A stretch of DNA of 36,466 bases from Methanocellales archaeon (GCA_030019435.1 JASEEV010000015.1:1498-37963), one strand, 5' to 3'. Numbered from the stretch's first letter, positions 8,103-16,367 are shown. Numbers and translations: made by a program. Notes: generated by a model not told the origin, from the sequence alone.

Positions 8103-8297
8103 ATGAAAAAGGTATTAGACCGACTATCTGAGGCGGCAGAAAAAGCAGCTAGGAGGGCTGAGGAGAGGGGAGTGTGGGTTGAGCGCGAACCCACAAGGGT
8201 CACGAGGATGGACAGCACAAGTCTTGCCCTGTTTCTGGTAGCCATAATCCTCCTGCTGTACCTGCTGATATACGTTGCTAGAAGATTCTTATTATAA
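8103..8297 (+). CDS. Small tail-anchored membrane protein
   Basis: The protein has 64 residues: a charged amphipathic helix (about 1-35, rich in Glu, Lys, Arg and Ala) and one C-terminal TM span (about 40-60, FLVAIILLLYLLIYVA) ending in Arg-Arg. GGAG lies about 7 nt before the ATG at 8103; the TTG at 8085 is a weaker alternative. A TATA-like stretch (TATAAAATA, about 8069-8077) precedes it. Its 3' end overlaps that of the convergent DUF89 gene by 6 bases. I recognise no family. Confidence 0.6.
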   Translation: MKKVLDRLSEAAEKAARRAEERGVWVEREPTRVTRMDSTSLALFLVAIILLLYLLIYVARRFLL

Positions 8298-9152
8298 ACA
8301 GAGCTTCGCTACGTTCCACCCCTTCCTTATTCCTAAAGACTTTGCTATAGGCTCACATTTAGCTCGAAGAAGATATGCTATCGGCCTGAAGTCATATTCT
8401 GATAGCGATTCATAGTTTGCCATGCCCTTGCTGATGATCAACGAAGACGAATGCAAGGCTTCAACTAACTCATATGGAGCTTCACTTAGATCTATACCAA
8501 CTGCATTTGAGCCAGTTGTCAACACCCTATCTGCTTTCCCACTAATTCCTGTCTCATTTGCCTCCTTCAACGTAGCATCTGTAAGCATGGGCGCACCCTT
8601 CACTACCAGAGTCGTCCTACCGCCCAACCTCTTAATCTGGTCCAACACCAACCCATCGAAGACGATCTCCCCACAATTGTCCGCTATGTACAGGACATCG
8701 TCCAGTAGGCAGATCATGCCGTCGGTATCATCCACATTAAGCCCTCTTTCAAAAGCTTCCATGAAACAATCCTCAAATCGTCCTTCAGGCTCAAATCCGA
8801 GCACACCAAAATCAAACAAATTGCCTGCAATAGATGCAATTATGCTTCGCCTGAATGCTCCCTCAGAATCGAATTCGACGAGTTGCTTGATCGTTGGAAG
8901 CAGTCTTAGCGCGATCTCATCACTCATCTTCTTTTTTGCAGCATACGGGTCCCCGCCCAAAACCTCATATGCTCTCCGATGAACCCCAGTTGAAATGTAA
9001 GTGATGGGAACATTATGGCGATATTCTTTATCTAGCCATTGAACTCCAGCTTGGATGGCTTTGTGTTGAAGCTCTATGTCGTCAGTGGACAGTTCAGCCT
9101 CATAGTGAACCCTGGCAAGCAAGCAAGGTATGCATCTAGGATATATCTTCAA
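8292..9152 (-). CDS. DUF89 / ARMT1-like metal-dependent phosphatase family protein
   Basis: The protein has 286 residues. It begins MKIYPRCIPCLLAR, the CXXC-bearing N-terminus of archaeal DUF89 proteins. It contains the metal-site motif IADNCGEIVFD, a VVKGAPMLTDAT strand and the conserved ISKGMANYE. DUF89 enzymes are metal-dependent phosphatases acting on sugar phosphates and related damaged metabolites. The archaeal substrate is not known to me. The start is TTG 9152, preceded by GGTGAT, and no in-frame ATG fits the conserved N-terminus better. It is divergent from the 9205 gene across 52 bp. Confidence 0.85.
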   Translation of the reverse strand: MKIYPRCIPCLLARVHYEAELSTDDIELQHKAIQAGVQWLDKEYRHNVPITYISTGVHRRAYEVLGGDPYAAKKKMSDEIALRLLPTIKQLVEFDSEGAFRRSIIASIAGNLFDFGVLGFEPEGRFEDCFMEAFERGLNVDDTDGMICLLDDVLYIADNCGEIVFDGLVLDQIKRLGGRTTLVVKGAPMLTDATLKEANETGISGKADRVLTTGSNAVGIDLSEAPYELVEALHSSSLIISKGMANYESLSEYDFRPIAYLLRAKCEPIAKSLGIRKGWNVAKLCL

Positions 9153-9204
9153 ATAATCACCATGCTTTTAATGTAAGAGTTCACATAAATCATTTGGGAT
9201 AAGC

Positions 9205-9498
9205 ATGACAGATAAAGATCCAAAGGAACTGAGTGCAGAGGAATTAAGAGAGTATGTTGAGAAGAGATTTGGAGAGCTAAAGGAAGCGCTGCAGGAGGTG
9301 GAGCGCAGGGATATACAGGATGCGCTCAAGAAGTTCAAAAGCCTTGCCATTTCGCTGGCGGCATTGACATTTAGCGTTGCATCCCTTACTGGCGAGGAAT
9401 ATGTAAAGCTCAGGGCAGAGCTGGAGAGAAAAGGGAAAGAGGCAAGACTGAAGCTAGCAGAAGAGCTGGAGAGCCTTGCCAAGAAGCTAAAAGAATGA
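9205..9498 (+). CDS. Small coiled-coil protein
   Basis: The protein has 97 residues and is mostly charged heptad-like helix (Glu/Lys/Leu-rich). A mid-section of small hydrophobic residues (FKSLAISLAALTFSVASL, about 47-64) may be a short membrane-associated or buried helix. It ends one base before the next start, so it forms a two-gene unit with the exported phosphatase-like gene. I recognise no family. It may be a scaffold or membrane-curving peptide, but nothing in the sequence decides. Confidence 0.65.
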   Translation: MTDKDPKELSAEELREYVEKRFGELKEALQEVERRDIQDALKKFKSLAISLAALTFSVASLTGEEYVKLRAELERKGKEARLKLAEELESLAKKLKE

Positions 9499-9499
9499 T

Positions 9500-10852
9500 A
9501 TGCGCCTGCGTTACGCAACCCTCGTCATAACGCTAACACTCATAATCCTACTCCTACCCATCGCATCAGCCACCGATGTCGTCGTCAATCCAGTTCATAG
9601 TCCCAACGGCGCCGTCCTGCTGATCATCGATGGCATGGGCTCATCGTACATCTATCCAGAATTCGTGCCATATGATTTGGATGGAAATGAACTAGGGAAA
9701 GCAAACCTCAGTAACATAACGTTGATCGCAGACGGCGGAACACGTGTTTTAGATGTCAGGGCCCCACAACCTAGCACCATTCCAGGTCATTCCGTCCTTG
9801 TCACCGGGTATTCTAAGGCAAACAAAGATACAGTTGGTGAGATGATGACGATCTTCGACATCGCTAGAGAACACGATTACATTTGTATGGCGGTGATGCA
9901 TAAAGGCGACTTCAAGGAGATGCGCGCTGAACAAGATGCAATTCTTTTCGATGCCTCTCATTCGATCAGAGAACCTTCCATAGAGTTAGAGCAGACGGTT
10001 GATCTGCCGATGGACGTGCTGGAGCTGATGCAGGAATGGCAACGTAACCTTCTGAGCTATCTTGAGGGAAAAGACGGTGTTGAGCGATATATCGCATACA
10101 ACGAATGGGCTATAGATGCATCAGATGCGATCGCACGTTTCATGTGCGAAAATCAGCCGGAGCAGAAGTTTTTGCTAACTGTGAATGTGGGTGCAGTGGA
10201 CCTGGCAGGTCACTATCTTGGATCAGACCAGTACCTGAGAGTAATTGAAGAATTGGATGAGGGCATTTACGATCTTTATCAAACTTGCTTAGAAAACGAT
10301 CTGGTATTTATCATCACAGCCGATCATGGGATGACTTTTGCTCGGACGGAAAGAGGCAAAGAGGTCGGAGGACATGCCTCTGATAAGTACGCAAAAACGC
10401 TCGAAGCTCAGCGAATTCCACTGATAATAAATGGACCGAACATACGAAAAGACGTGATAGGTGGAACGTATGGACAGGAAGATCTCGCACCGACATTGCT
10501 CAGCGTGCTGGATGTAATGGACGTGCTGCGATGCTCTGATGGAGATATCATTCCTGTCAAGGAGTACGCGAATTTACGGGTTGTAATCGATTCGCCAACA
10601 GAGGTGATGGTACAAAAAGGAGGTATCACCATAGCATCTGCCTCTGGTGATGATGTCACATTCATCGGACTATTGCCTAGCAATTACACCGTTCTCGTCT
10701 CATCGTACGAGGAACATGTGAATCTGGCCTCAGACCAAATTGTCGAATTCCAGATTTCCAGGGCAGATCACAGAGTGACCCTTGCAACTACGATGATATT
10801 CGTCGTCATAGCTGGAGGCCTATTGGTCATCAGGAAAATTATGAAAGAATGA
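9500..10852 (+). CDS. Exported alkaline phosphatase-superfamily hydrolase, membrane anchored
   Basis: The protein has 450 residues. Residues 1-24 form a signal peptide. Metal-binding motifs of the alkaline phosphatase/sulfatase/phosphodiesterase superfamily appear in order: LLIIDGMGSS (first Asp), TIPGHSVLVTG (nucleophile region), VDLAGHYLG (Asp and His), ITADHGM (Asp-His) and GGHAS (last His), then EDLAPTLLSVLDV. A beta-rich domain follows (about 365-425), and a C-terminal TM helix ends in RKIMKE. The catalytic domain therefore faces outside and is held at the membrane. The substrate is unknown; sugar-phosphate or phosphodiester are possible. The N-glycosylation sites fit an exported protein. 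It starts two bases after the preceding stop. Confidence 0.82.
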   Translation: MRLRYATLVITLTLIILLLPIASATDVVVNPVHSPNGAVLLIIDGMGSSYIYPEFVPYDLDGNELGKANLSNITLIADGGTRVLDVRAPQPSTIPGHSVLVTGYSKANKDTVGEMMTIFDIAREHDYICMAVMHKGDFKEMRAEQDAILFDASHSIREPSIELEQTVDLPMDVLELMQEWQRNLLSYLEGKDGVERYIAYNEWAIDASDAIARFMCENQPEQKFLLTVNVGAVDLAGHYLGSDQYLRVIEELDEGIYDLYQTCLENDLVFIITADHGMTFARTERGKEVGGHASDKYAKTLEAQRIPLIINGPNIRKDVIGGTYGQEDLAPTLLSVLDVMDVLRCSDGDIIPVKEYANLRVVIDSPTEVMVQKGGITIASASGDDVTFIGLLPSNYTVLVSSYEEHVNLASDQIVEFQISRADHRVTLATTMIFVVIAGGLLVIRKIMKE

Positions 10853-10967
10853 TGATCATCGTAACTCCTCGACCTCAATGGACCTTACCAGGGTCAATGC
10901 CTCGCCTCGATTCATCATCTGATTTCCATCTTCATCAGTCCAATGGAAGATATCTTGGTATTACCGT

Positions 10968-10980
10968 AAGTTATAAATAC
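10968..10980 (+). promoter_or_regulatory. TATA promoter of homocysteine operon (leaderless)
   Basis: AAGTTATAAATAC lies about 30 bp before ATG 11005, the distance expected when an archaeal transcript starts at or next to its start codon. There is no SD upstream of that ATG. This supports 11005, not the upstream in-frame starts near 10849, as the true start. Confidence 0.65.
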
Positions 10981-11004
10981 TACATAAAATTATTACTTTG
11001 TATC

Positions 11005-12606
11005 ATGTTCGAGAGATCGATTGATGAGATCAACCAGAAGATCAAGGATGGCAGTGTGCATGTAGTCACGGCAGAACAGATGACTGAAATAGTAGACGAG
11101 CTTGGTCCTAAGGATGCCGCCAGAGAGGTGGATGTCGTCACCACTGGCACCTTTGGTGCGATGTGCTCATCCGGAGCATTTTTGAATTTTGGGCACTCCG
11201 ATCCCCCGATAAAAATGCAGAGGGTATGGCTGAACGATGTGGAAGCATATGCTGGCCTTGCAGCAGCAGACGCATACATTGGCGCTACACAGCTCTCTGA
11301 ATCGCGAGGAATGGAGTATGGAGGCGGACATGTGATAGAGGACCTAGTAGCTCACAAATCCATCCACCTAAGAGCTATTGCATATGGCACAGATTGTTAT
11401 CCCAGAAAAAACATTGAAACTACAATCACGATAGATGATTTGAATCAAGCGATCATGATGAATCCCAGAAATGCGTATCAAAGATACAACGTCGCAACAA
11501 ATTCATCTGATAGAACATTGTATACGTATATGGGTACCCTCCTCCCAAATTGCGGAAACGCAACCTATTGCGGTGCTGGAGCATTATCTCCATTATATAA
11601 TGATCCGGACTTTGGGACGATAGGTATAGGGACGAAGATCTTTCTCTGCGGTACCACAGGATACATCACTGGAGAGGGGACACAGCATGACCCTCAAAAT
11701 GATTTTGCAACGCTAATGGTTCTAGGAAACCTAAAGGAGATGAGTCGCGAGTTTCTCAGGGGCGCGACTTTCTATAGATACGGCACGACCTTGTATGTTG
11801 GACTAGGAATACCTGTTCCGATTTTAAATGAAAACATTGCAAAAAAAACTGGAATAAGTGATGCAGATATCGTCACAAATGTGTTGGATTATGCCTCTCC
11901 AAGAAGGACGCGACCGACGCTCAGAAAGGTCTCATATGAGGAACTGAAATCAGGTGTGATTGAGCTTGATGGTAAAGAAGTTCGTACTTCACCCCTATCC
12001 AGCTTTTTTATGGCCAGAAAAGTTGCCTCCACGCTAAAGCATTGGATCGAGCGTGGCGAGTTTACGATATCTCAGCCCATAGAAAAACTACCAACGGACA
12101 CCGTATTCAGACCAATGAAACAGATAAAGGAAACACCATTGGTCAAAGACGTGATGTCAAGAAAGGTGACCACGATTAAAAAAGGGAAAAGCATTGAAGA
12201 TGCAGCCAAGTTGATCATGAAAGGGCAGTTCACCCATCTGCCAGTCATATCTGAGGATGATAGATTGATCGGCATAATAACTGCATGGGATATATCTAAG
12301 GCAGTAGCTCAAGCGAAGTATGATAAACTGGACAGAACGATGACTAGAAGGGTTATTACCGCCACATTAGACGAACCAATAGACGTAACAGCCAGAAAAT
12401 TGGAAAAATACAATATTTCAGCATTGCCAGTTATAGATAAAAATCGCAAGGTCATTGGAATGATAACGAGCGATGACATAAGCAAATTAATTGCAAAGCG
12501 AAGGGGCTTCACCCCACGGAAATCGAAGATTTCCTGGGCCCAGAAACCTAAAGGTTTCTGTCCAATCGAAACCCCAAAGGAAGAGGGAGGGTCAAGGGAA
12601 CCGTAG
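11005..12606 (+). CDS. Homocysteine biosynthesis protein (DUF39 + two CBS domains)
   Basis: The protein has 533 residues. The DUF39 part (1 to about 370) shows TGTFGAMCSSGA (Cys54), LLPNCGNATYCGAGAL and LCGTTGYITGEG. Two CBS domains follow (about 375-500; VMSRKVTTIKKGKSIEDAA and TMTRRVITATLDEPIDV). In Methanosarcina the homologous MA1821 works with an NIL-ferredoxin (MA1822) and a UPF0280 protein (MA1715) to put sulfide sulfur into homocysteine from aspartate semialdehyde; both partners follow here directly. The start was chosen from the conserved N-terminus (MFERSIDEIN) and the TATA box. After ...AKRRGF the last 30 or so residues are unlike a CBS end and are encoded by a run of hairpins (12503-12620), suggesting an added tail. 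Confidence 0.9.
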   Translation: MFERSIDEINQKIKDGSVHVVTAEQMTEIVDELGPKDAAREVDVVTTGTFGAMCSSGAFLNFGHSDPPIKMQRVWLNDVEAYAGLAAADAYIGATQLSESRGMEYGGGHVIEDLVAHKSIHLRAIAYGTDCYPRKNIETTITIDDLNQAIMMNPRNAYQRYNVATNSSDRTLYTYMGTLLPNCGNATYCGAGALSPLYNDPDFGTIGIGTKIFLCGTTGYITGEGTQHDPQNDFATLMVLGNLKEMSREFLRGATFYRYGTTLYVGLGIPVPILNENIAKKTGISDADIVTNVLDYASPRRTRPTLRKVSYEELKSGVIELDGKEVRTSPLSSFFMARKVASTLKHWIERGEFTISQPIEKLPTDTVFRPMKQIKETPLVKDVMSRKVTTIKKGKSIEDAAKLIMKGQFTHLPVISEDDRLIGIITAWDISKAVAQAKYDKLDRTMTRRVITATLDEPIDVTARKLEKYNISALPVIDKNRKVIGMITSDDISKLIAKRRGFTPRKSKISWAQKPKGFCPIETPKEEGGSREP

Positions 12607-12620
12607 GTTCCTTGTAGGAA
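12503..12620 (+). repeat. Chain of consecutive hairpins at gene junction
   Basis: In 118 bases I find, in order: GGGG/CCCC (12503-12515); GGAAATC/GATTTCC (12518-12534, perfect 7-bp stem); palindrome CTGGGCCCAG (12534-12543); CAGAAACC/GGTTTCTG (12541-12560, perfect 8-bp stem); an 8-bp stem with one G-U pair (12595-12613, loop GTA); and TTCCT/AGGAA (12608-12620), which overlaps the previous stem and includes the AGGA before the next ATG. It covers the 3' end of the DUF39-CBS gene and the gap to the ferredoxin gene. Confidence 0.75.
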
Positions 12621-13004
12621 ATGAAGATATTGCTAAGATTCACCCCAGAAATAATTCAAGAACCACATATTGCAGAGGTGATCCTTGAGACTGGGGCCAA
12701 ACTGAACATCGACAGGGCAAGCATAGATGCAGTAAGTGGCGAGGTTGTAATTGATGTCCCAGATGAAAAGTGCGATAAGGTGATAAAATTATTTCGCTCA
12801 AGAGGAGTGGTGGTATCTGTATTAGAGCACCCGATAGTTCTGGATGAGGATGAATGCGTTCAATGTGGCGCATGTATCTCTGTTTGTCATATCAAAGCAC
12901 TCAGCTTCAAAGAAGACTGGAGCATCACCTTGGATGAGAGACGATGTAATCAGTGCGGAGCATGCATAACCGCATGTCCACACAGGGCATTGGAGTTTTC
13001 ATGA
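12621..13004 (+). CDS. NIL-domain 2[4Fe-4S] ferredoxin for homocysteine synthesis
   Basis: The protein has 127 residues. Residues 1 to about 72 are a NIL-type (ACT-like) domain. Two ferredoxin motifs follow, [16 protein letters not shown] and [16 protein letters not shown], each able to bind a [4Fe-4S] cluster. It matches MA1822 of Methanosarcina, which supplies electrons for sulfur insertion by the DUF39 protein. The RBS (AGGAA) lies directly before the ATG and is part of a small hairpin. It overlaps the next gene by ATGA. Function is inferred from family and context, which agree. Confidence 0.9.
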   Translation: MKILLRFTPEIIQEPHIAEVILETGAKLNIDRASIDAVSGEVVIDVPDEKCDKVIKLFRSRGVVVSVLEHPIVLDEDECVQCGACISVCHIKALSFKEDWSITLDERRCNQCGACITACPHRALEFS

Positions 13005-13702
13005 GAGCCAGATTTCAGCTAAAGGAGACCACCGTAACGATTATGGCAAAGGAGAGATACATCAAAGTTGCCAAACAAGCGATCAGGGAGCACAGAGGAC
13101 ATTTGGAGCGATATATTCGTTCTGATCCTTTTTTTCAAATCACGCTCGAGCCATATTTTCCCCCAAAAAATGCACCTGAGATCGTGAAGAGGATGTGTGA
13201 AGCCAGCAATGCAGTCGGTGTGGGACCGATGGCTGCTGTGGCTGGTGCCATTGCAGAGCTTGCCGTAGAGGCGATGATGCGTGCTGGCGCGACTCATGCA
13301 ATAGTTGACAATGGTGGAGACATAGCATTGGTGAACGATATCCCCATAATCGTTGGTATCTATGCAGGCGACTCTCCTATCAAAGATCTCGCACTGCAAA
13401 TCGAGCCTCGAGACTCCTTGATAGGAATCTGCACCTCCTCGGGCAGAATTGGGCACTCGATCAGTTTCGGTAATTCAGATGCAGCCACTGTCGTCTCCTC
13501 CAGCGCAGCACTTGCAGACGCGGCGGCGACTGCATTGGGCAACACGACTAAGAAAGACATTGAGAGAGCATTTGATGGGATCAAGAACATAGATGGCATA
13601 GATGGCGCATTGATAATCTATGGGGATAGCATAGGAAGGTGGGGTAAACTTCCAAAAATCGTGAAAGTGCCTGTGAACCCAGATCTCATCACCAAGCCGT
13701 AA
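13001..13702 (+). CDS. UPF0280 (ApbE-like) protein of the homocysteine pathway
   Basis: The protein has 233 residues from ATG 13001, which overlaps the ferredoxin stop (ATGA); in-frame upstream starts are not needed. ApbE-like motifs appear: [38 protein letters not shown] and [10 protein letters not shown]. It corresponds to MA1715, the third protein tied to homocysteine formation from sulfide in Methanosarcina. In most genomes I know of, this gene is not always beside the other two, so the complete trio in one operon supports a joint function. Confidence 0.87.
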   Translation: MRARFQLKETTVTIMAKERYIKVAKQAIREHRGHLERYIRSDPFFQITLEPYFPPKNAPEIVKRMCEASNAVGVGPMAAVAGAIAELAVEAMMRAGATHAIVDNGGDIALVNDIPIIVGIYAGDSPIKDLALQIEPRDSLIGICTSSGRIGHSISFGNSDAATVVSSSAALADAAATALGNTTKKDIERAFDGIKNIDGIDGALIIYGDSIGRWGKLPKIVKVPVNPDLITKP

Positions 13703-13727
13703 GACTATACATTGCCACCACGAATCA

Positions 13728-13976
13728 TCACGTAGCCCTATTAAAATTTCTAATGCCACCGGGTAGACGTGAATACAGGTGTATGACTACTCCCATAAAG
13801 AAGTAGAATATTCCTCCGAATATCAACAAAGGAGATACGTTTTTGATCACTGCCCCAAGTATTGAGCCAGTCCCAAACATTGCAATTGAGATTCCTATCA
13901 TTATGGTTGTTAAAGCACATATTCGGAGAGATCTGCTCTCCTTGGTCAATTCATTTATTCTTTCTTTAGGGCTCAT
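13728..13976 (-). CDS. Two-TM small membrane protein
   Basis: The protein has 82 residues from ATG 13976 (GTG 13979 is possible). AGGAG lies 9 nt upstream. A short charged N-terminus is followed by two TM spans (about 22-43 and 50-70) separated by a GTGSILGAVIKN loop. The start overlaps, as TGATG, the stop of the preceding small frame (13976-14116), so the two were coupled. It resembles the 5818-6147 membrane protein in its GSILGAV/GPVLGAL turn but lacks the zinc ribbon. No family was recognised. Confidence 0.6.
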   Translation of the reverse strand: MSPKERINELTKESRSLRICALTTIMIGISIAMFGTGSILGAVIKNVSPLLIFGGIFYFFMGVVIHLYSRLPGGIRNFNRAT

Positions 13977-14410
13977 CACGCATTACTCCTAGTTCTAACT
14001 CTCATCCCCATATATTCTCTGAGAGTTGTAGCTGTCGCTCTGATCTCTTTTCCTGTCCAACCACCCGTCTTTTCATGCAAGATATGATGCAGATGTGATT
14101 TCTGTAACCAAGGCATCGTTATCTAGCTTTAGCAGATAGGGGACTCCAGTCTCCATATACTCACCTATCCGTGCGCGCTCATTTTCCAGTCTCAGCACTT
14201 TATTGACCACTTTGTTGACTATTGCGAACTTGCCTGAGACGATCTCTAGACTCTGCATTTGATTGACTAGAGCAATGTCACCTGAGATTATTGCCTCGTA
14301 GGTGCGTGGATAGAGCCCATTCTCGTTTCTCGTGATGTGATCATGGTTAGATCTACCCTTGCCACTTTGTTTTCCATTCCGTTGCCAGCCCATCTAATCT
14401 TCGTGTTCAC
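13976..14410 (-). pseudogene. Gene interrupted by two compensating frameshifts
   Basis: A strong SD (GGAGGTGA, 14416-14423) lies 5 nt before GTG 14410. That frame reads 40 plausible residues (MNTKIRWAGNGMENK...) and stops at TAA 14288. Protein-like sequence then continues in another frame (YEAIISGDIALVNQM... to about 14100). Finally the first frame resumes (HLHHILHEKTGGWTGKEIRAT...) and ends at TGA 13976, overlapping the next start. Joined, these give one protein of about 143 residues. The two shifts cancel, which fits real decay, assembly indels, or less likely three overlapping small genes (14288-14410, 14073-14393 and 13976-14116). I recognise no family. Confidence 0.5.
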
Positions 14411-14484
14411 AGAGTTCACCTCCTTTTATTTTTGATGGTATTCACTCCCATCATCGTTCTGGTCAAGGGAACCGCAATCAAAAC

Positions 14485-14631
14485 TCAGGGCTGTGAAAAC
14501 TCGCCATTCCTTTTTAGCAATTCTTTTATTGCTTGATTTAGGGTGGTCACCCTTCCATTCTCCACCTGAAGCTTGCCAGCAAACCTGGCCAACTCCCTAT
14601 GGACTTTTTCGTCTACTTTGATCGTAGGCAT
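14485..14631 (-). CDS. VapB-like antitoxin (48 aa)
   Basis: The frame runs from ATG 14631 to TGA 14485. The product starts MPTIKVDEKVHRELARFAGK and continues with a helix containing TTLNQAIKELLKR. That is the strand-helix-helix pattern of small archaeal ribbon-helix-helix or VapB-type antitoxins, whose N-terminus is often MPTIKV. No PIN-domain toxin follows; the downstream gene is the disrupted 13976-14410 frame. The transposase remnant begins about 60 bp upstream, so the antitoxin may be an orphan left by rearrangement. Confidence 0.6.
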   Translation of the reverse strand: MPTIKVDEKVHRELARFAGKLQVENGRVTTLNQAIKELLKRNGEFSQP

Positions 14632-14689
14632 GATACCACAGAATCTTATATGCAAGAGTTTATCCCAACAGAAATTATCTTACGACAAA

Positions 14690-15016
14690 ATCATTCTTCA
14701 TCGACATCTATCGCTACTATGGAAAGAAGCCAAGAAAGTCATAGCTGACGGTGGAACAAGGTATCCTGATGCATTGCAAAGGCTTGGAATCCGACTGAAA
14801 ATTGTCTCGGGTGACATCAGGAACTATATTGAGAGGTGGTATAAGACATTCAAAGGGAGGATCAAGGCATTTGACAAGTACTTTCCACACAAGGAAAAAT
14901 ACAACCACATCAAGTACTGGGTAAATGCGTTTGTCTTCTACTATAACTTTATCAGAAGACACATGAGTCTAGGGAATAAAACTCCTATGGAATACCATGA
15001 GGAGGTGCTTAACTGA
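14690..15016 (+). pseudogene. 5'-truncated IS6-type DDE transposase
   Basis: Only the C-terminal half of a transposase remains. Recognisable parts are KEAKKVIADGGTRYPDAL, then RNYIERWYKTFKGRIKAFDKYFPHK, then FVFYYNFIRRHMSLGNKTPMEYH, which together carry the last catalytic Glu region and the conserved ending of IS6/IS240-like and archaeal ISH-type transposases. The N-terminal zinc/HTH part and first Asp are missing. I saw no clear terminal inverted repeat. It marks an old insertion and deletion in this interval. Confidence 0.78.
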
Positions 15017-15074
15017 ACACTACCGACATATTATTAGCAATCTTTTTAAGCAGTACAACGAGATATGAAAGAGG

Positions 15075-15557
15075 ATGGCAGGAAACATAATCTACATATG
15101 CGGACCGGAGAAGTCTGGAAAAACCTATATGGCACTCGGTCTGGCGGAGAGGCTGGAAAGGGATTTCGACATTTCACATGTCGTCTTCGATATCGAAAAC
15201 CTGTTCAGCACGCAAGAGAAGTTATTGAATGCGAAGAAGGCAACTACGCTGGTGATAGATGAGCCAAAAAAATCTCCTCGCCCAATCGTTAGCAAATACA
15301 AACTCATCGATACAATCCTTCATCTAGCAGCCAATGATAACAACGTGATCATTACAGGATACCCTGGTGAGGAATTCTACGACATATTAATGGGAATGGC
15401 AACCGATTTGCTTGCCAAACGCCAGATCAACATAGTCTATATGGGCTTGCGTAGTCTCAATGCGCCTGCCAGTTACTTGAAGATGCTTGGCATATCACCC
15501 AGCAAAGACCTTTTGGATCAGTATGAGACCAAATTCGCTGAGGCTATTAAGACATGA
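15075..15557 (+). CDS. P-loop ATPase
   Basis: The protein has 160 residues. Walker A is GPEKSGKT (about residues 10-17), and a Walker B-like strand is TTLVIDEP (about 57-64). Later, NNVIITGYPG looks like a sensor strand. It resembles small RecA/AAA-type or nucleotide-kinase-like P-loop proteins; I cannot name the family. A TATA-like stretch (15043-15050) lies about 28 bp before the ATG, so the mRNA is probably leaderless. It is followed after 9 bp by the prepilin peptidase gene, suggesting a role tied to a type IV filament or its membrane enzyme. Confidence 0.7.
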   Translation: MAGNIIYICGPEKSGKTYMALGLAERLERDFDISHVVFDIENLFSTQEKLLNAKKATTLVIDEPKKSPRPIVSKYKLIDTILHLAANDNNVIITGYPGEEFYDILMGMATDLLAKRQINIVYMGLRSLNAPASYLKMLGISPSKDLLDQYETKFAEAIKT

Positions 15558-15566
15558 GGAAGGATC

Positions 15567-16367
15567 GTGCTGGACATAATCAGAATACTGGTGTGCATAC
15601 CCTTCTTGCTTTACGCTTGCCATTCGGATCTGAAGACGCGCAAAGTCCCCAATAGAACATGGCATCTGATGATCCTCATTGGCATCATGCTAGCGTCCAT
15701 TGACATCTATAAAGACGCCAATTTCCTGATCAGATTAGGGCTTTCAGTAACATTTCTTTCCGCCTTTGCATACATACTGTTCAGGATAAAAGCGCTTGGC
15801 GGAGCAGATGCTAAGGCTCTCATCGCCATCTCAGTAGTGGTCCCAACCTTTCCTTTCGTTCCACTGAGAGGCATTCCACCCCTCAATCTGTTTGCCTTCA
15901 GCGTTTTTGGAAATGCCATTCTGCTAATGCTCATCGTTCCGCTCTCGATTTTCGTCTATAATCTAACGCAGCTAAGCCGTGATGAGATAAAAGGGAGGCC
16001 GTTGTACTTATTTCTTGGATATAAATCCAAAATCTCCGAGCTACAAAATCGCCACATCAAGCTGATCGAGAGTTATGTTGAACAGGATGGCAATGTGGTT
16101 CGGAGATTTGTGTACGGGGGGGTCGATATAGATGATGAGATCGTGGAAAGACTACAACAGTTCGCAAAGGATGGAAAAATTCCTGACGAGGTGTGGGTGA
16201 CGCCAGGACTACCATTCATGATTCCACTGATGCTTGGGTTTATCACCGCGCTGGTCTATGGAGACTTGATGTATCTAATCACATCTCATCTTGTATGCAT
16301 GCATGCAAACCCATATCTTGCCTTCGACGGTTTCTTGGGAAGTCTCACACAAAGGGTAAATCTATAG
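15567..16367 (+). CDS. A24-family preflagellin/prepilin peptidase
   Basis: The protein has 266 residues. Both catalytic aspartates of the A24 (FlaK/PibD/TadV) class are present: SDLKTRKVPN (Asp21) and GGADAKAL (Asp81). Several TM spans surround them, and a cytoplasmic insert lies at about 140-210. The enzyme cuts class III signal peptides of archaellins and pilins at the membrane. The start is GTG 15567 with AGGA upstream. The ordinary family end is near GDLMYLI; about 27 further residues overlap the convergent NMD3-like gene by 82 bp, so the stop may have been lost and replaced. Confidence 0.88.
   Translation: MLDIIRILVCIPFLLYACHSDLKTRKVPNRTWHLMILIGIMLASIDIYKDANFLIRLGLSVTFLSAFAYILFRIKALGGADAKALIAISVVVPTFPFVPLRGIPPLNLFAFSVFGNAILLMLIVPLSIFVYNLTQLSRDEIKGRPLYLFLGYKSKISELQNRHIKLIESYVEQDGNVVRRFVYGGVDIDDEIVERLQQFAKDGKIPDEVWVTPGLPFMIPLMLGFITALVYGDLMYLITSHLVCMHANPYLAFDGFLGSLTQRVNL

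Noticed and set aside
7994-8245. Minus-strand frame of 83 codons
   Set aside because: Antisense to the 8103-8297 gene, which has an RBS, a TATA-like site and a clear helix-plus-TM design. The minus-strand product is Ser/Phe-rich and typical of a shadow.
10849-11004. N-terminal extension of the DUF39-CBS protein
   Set aside because: The extra 52 residues do not resemble the family, and the segment contains the TATA box at 10968-10980, so the start is placed at 11005.
12491-12688. Plus-strand frame over the hairpin region
   Set aside because: Its Arg/Asn-rich product comes from the palindromes and overlaps two well-supported genes in another frame.
14073-14393. 106-codon minus-strand frame as an intact gene
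   Set aside because: Its first 30 residues look non-native, while the good SD at 14416-14423 serves a different frame. It is better read as the middle segment of a frameshifted gene.
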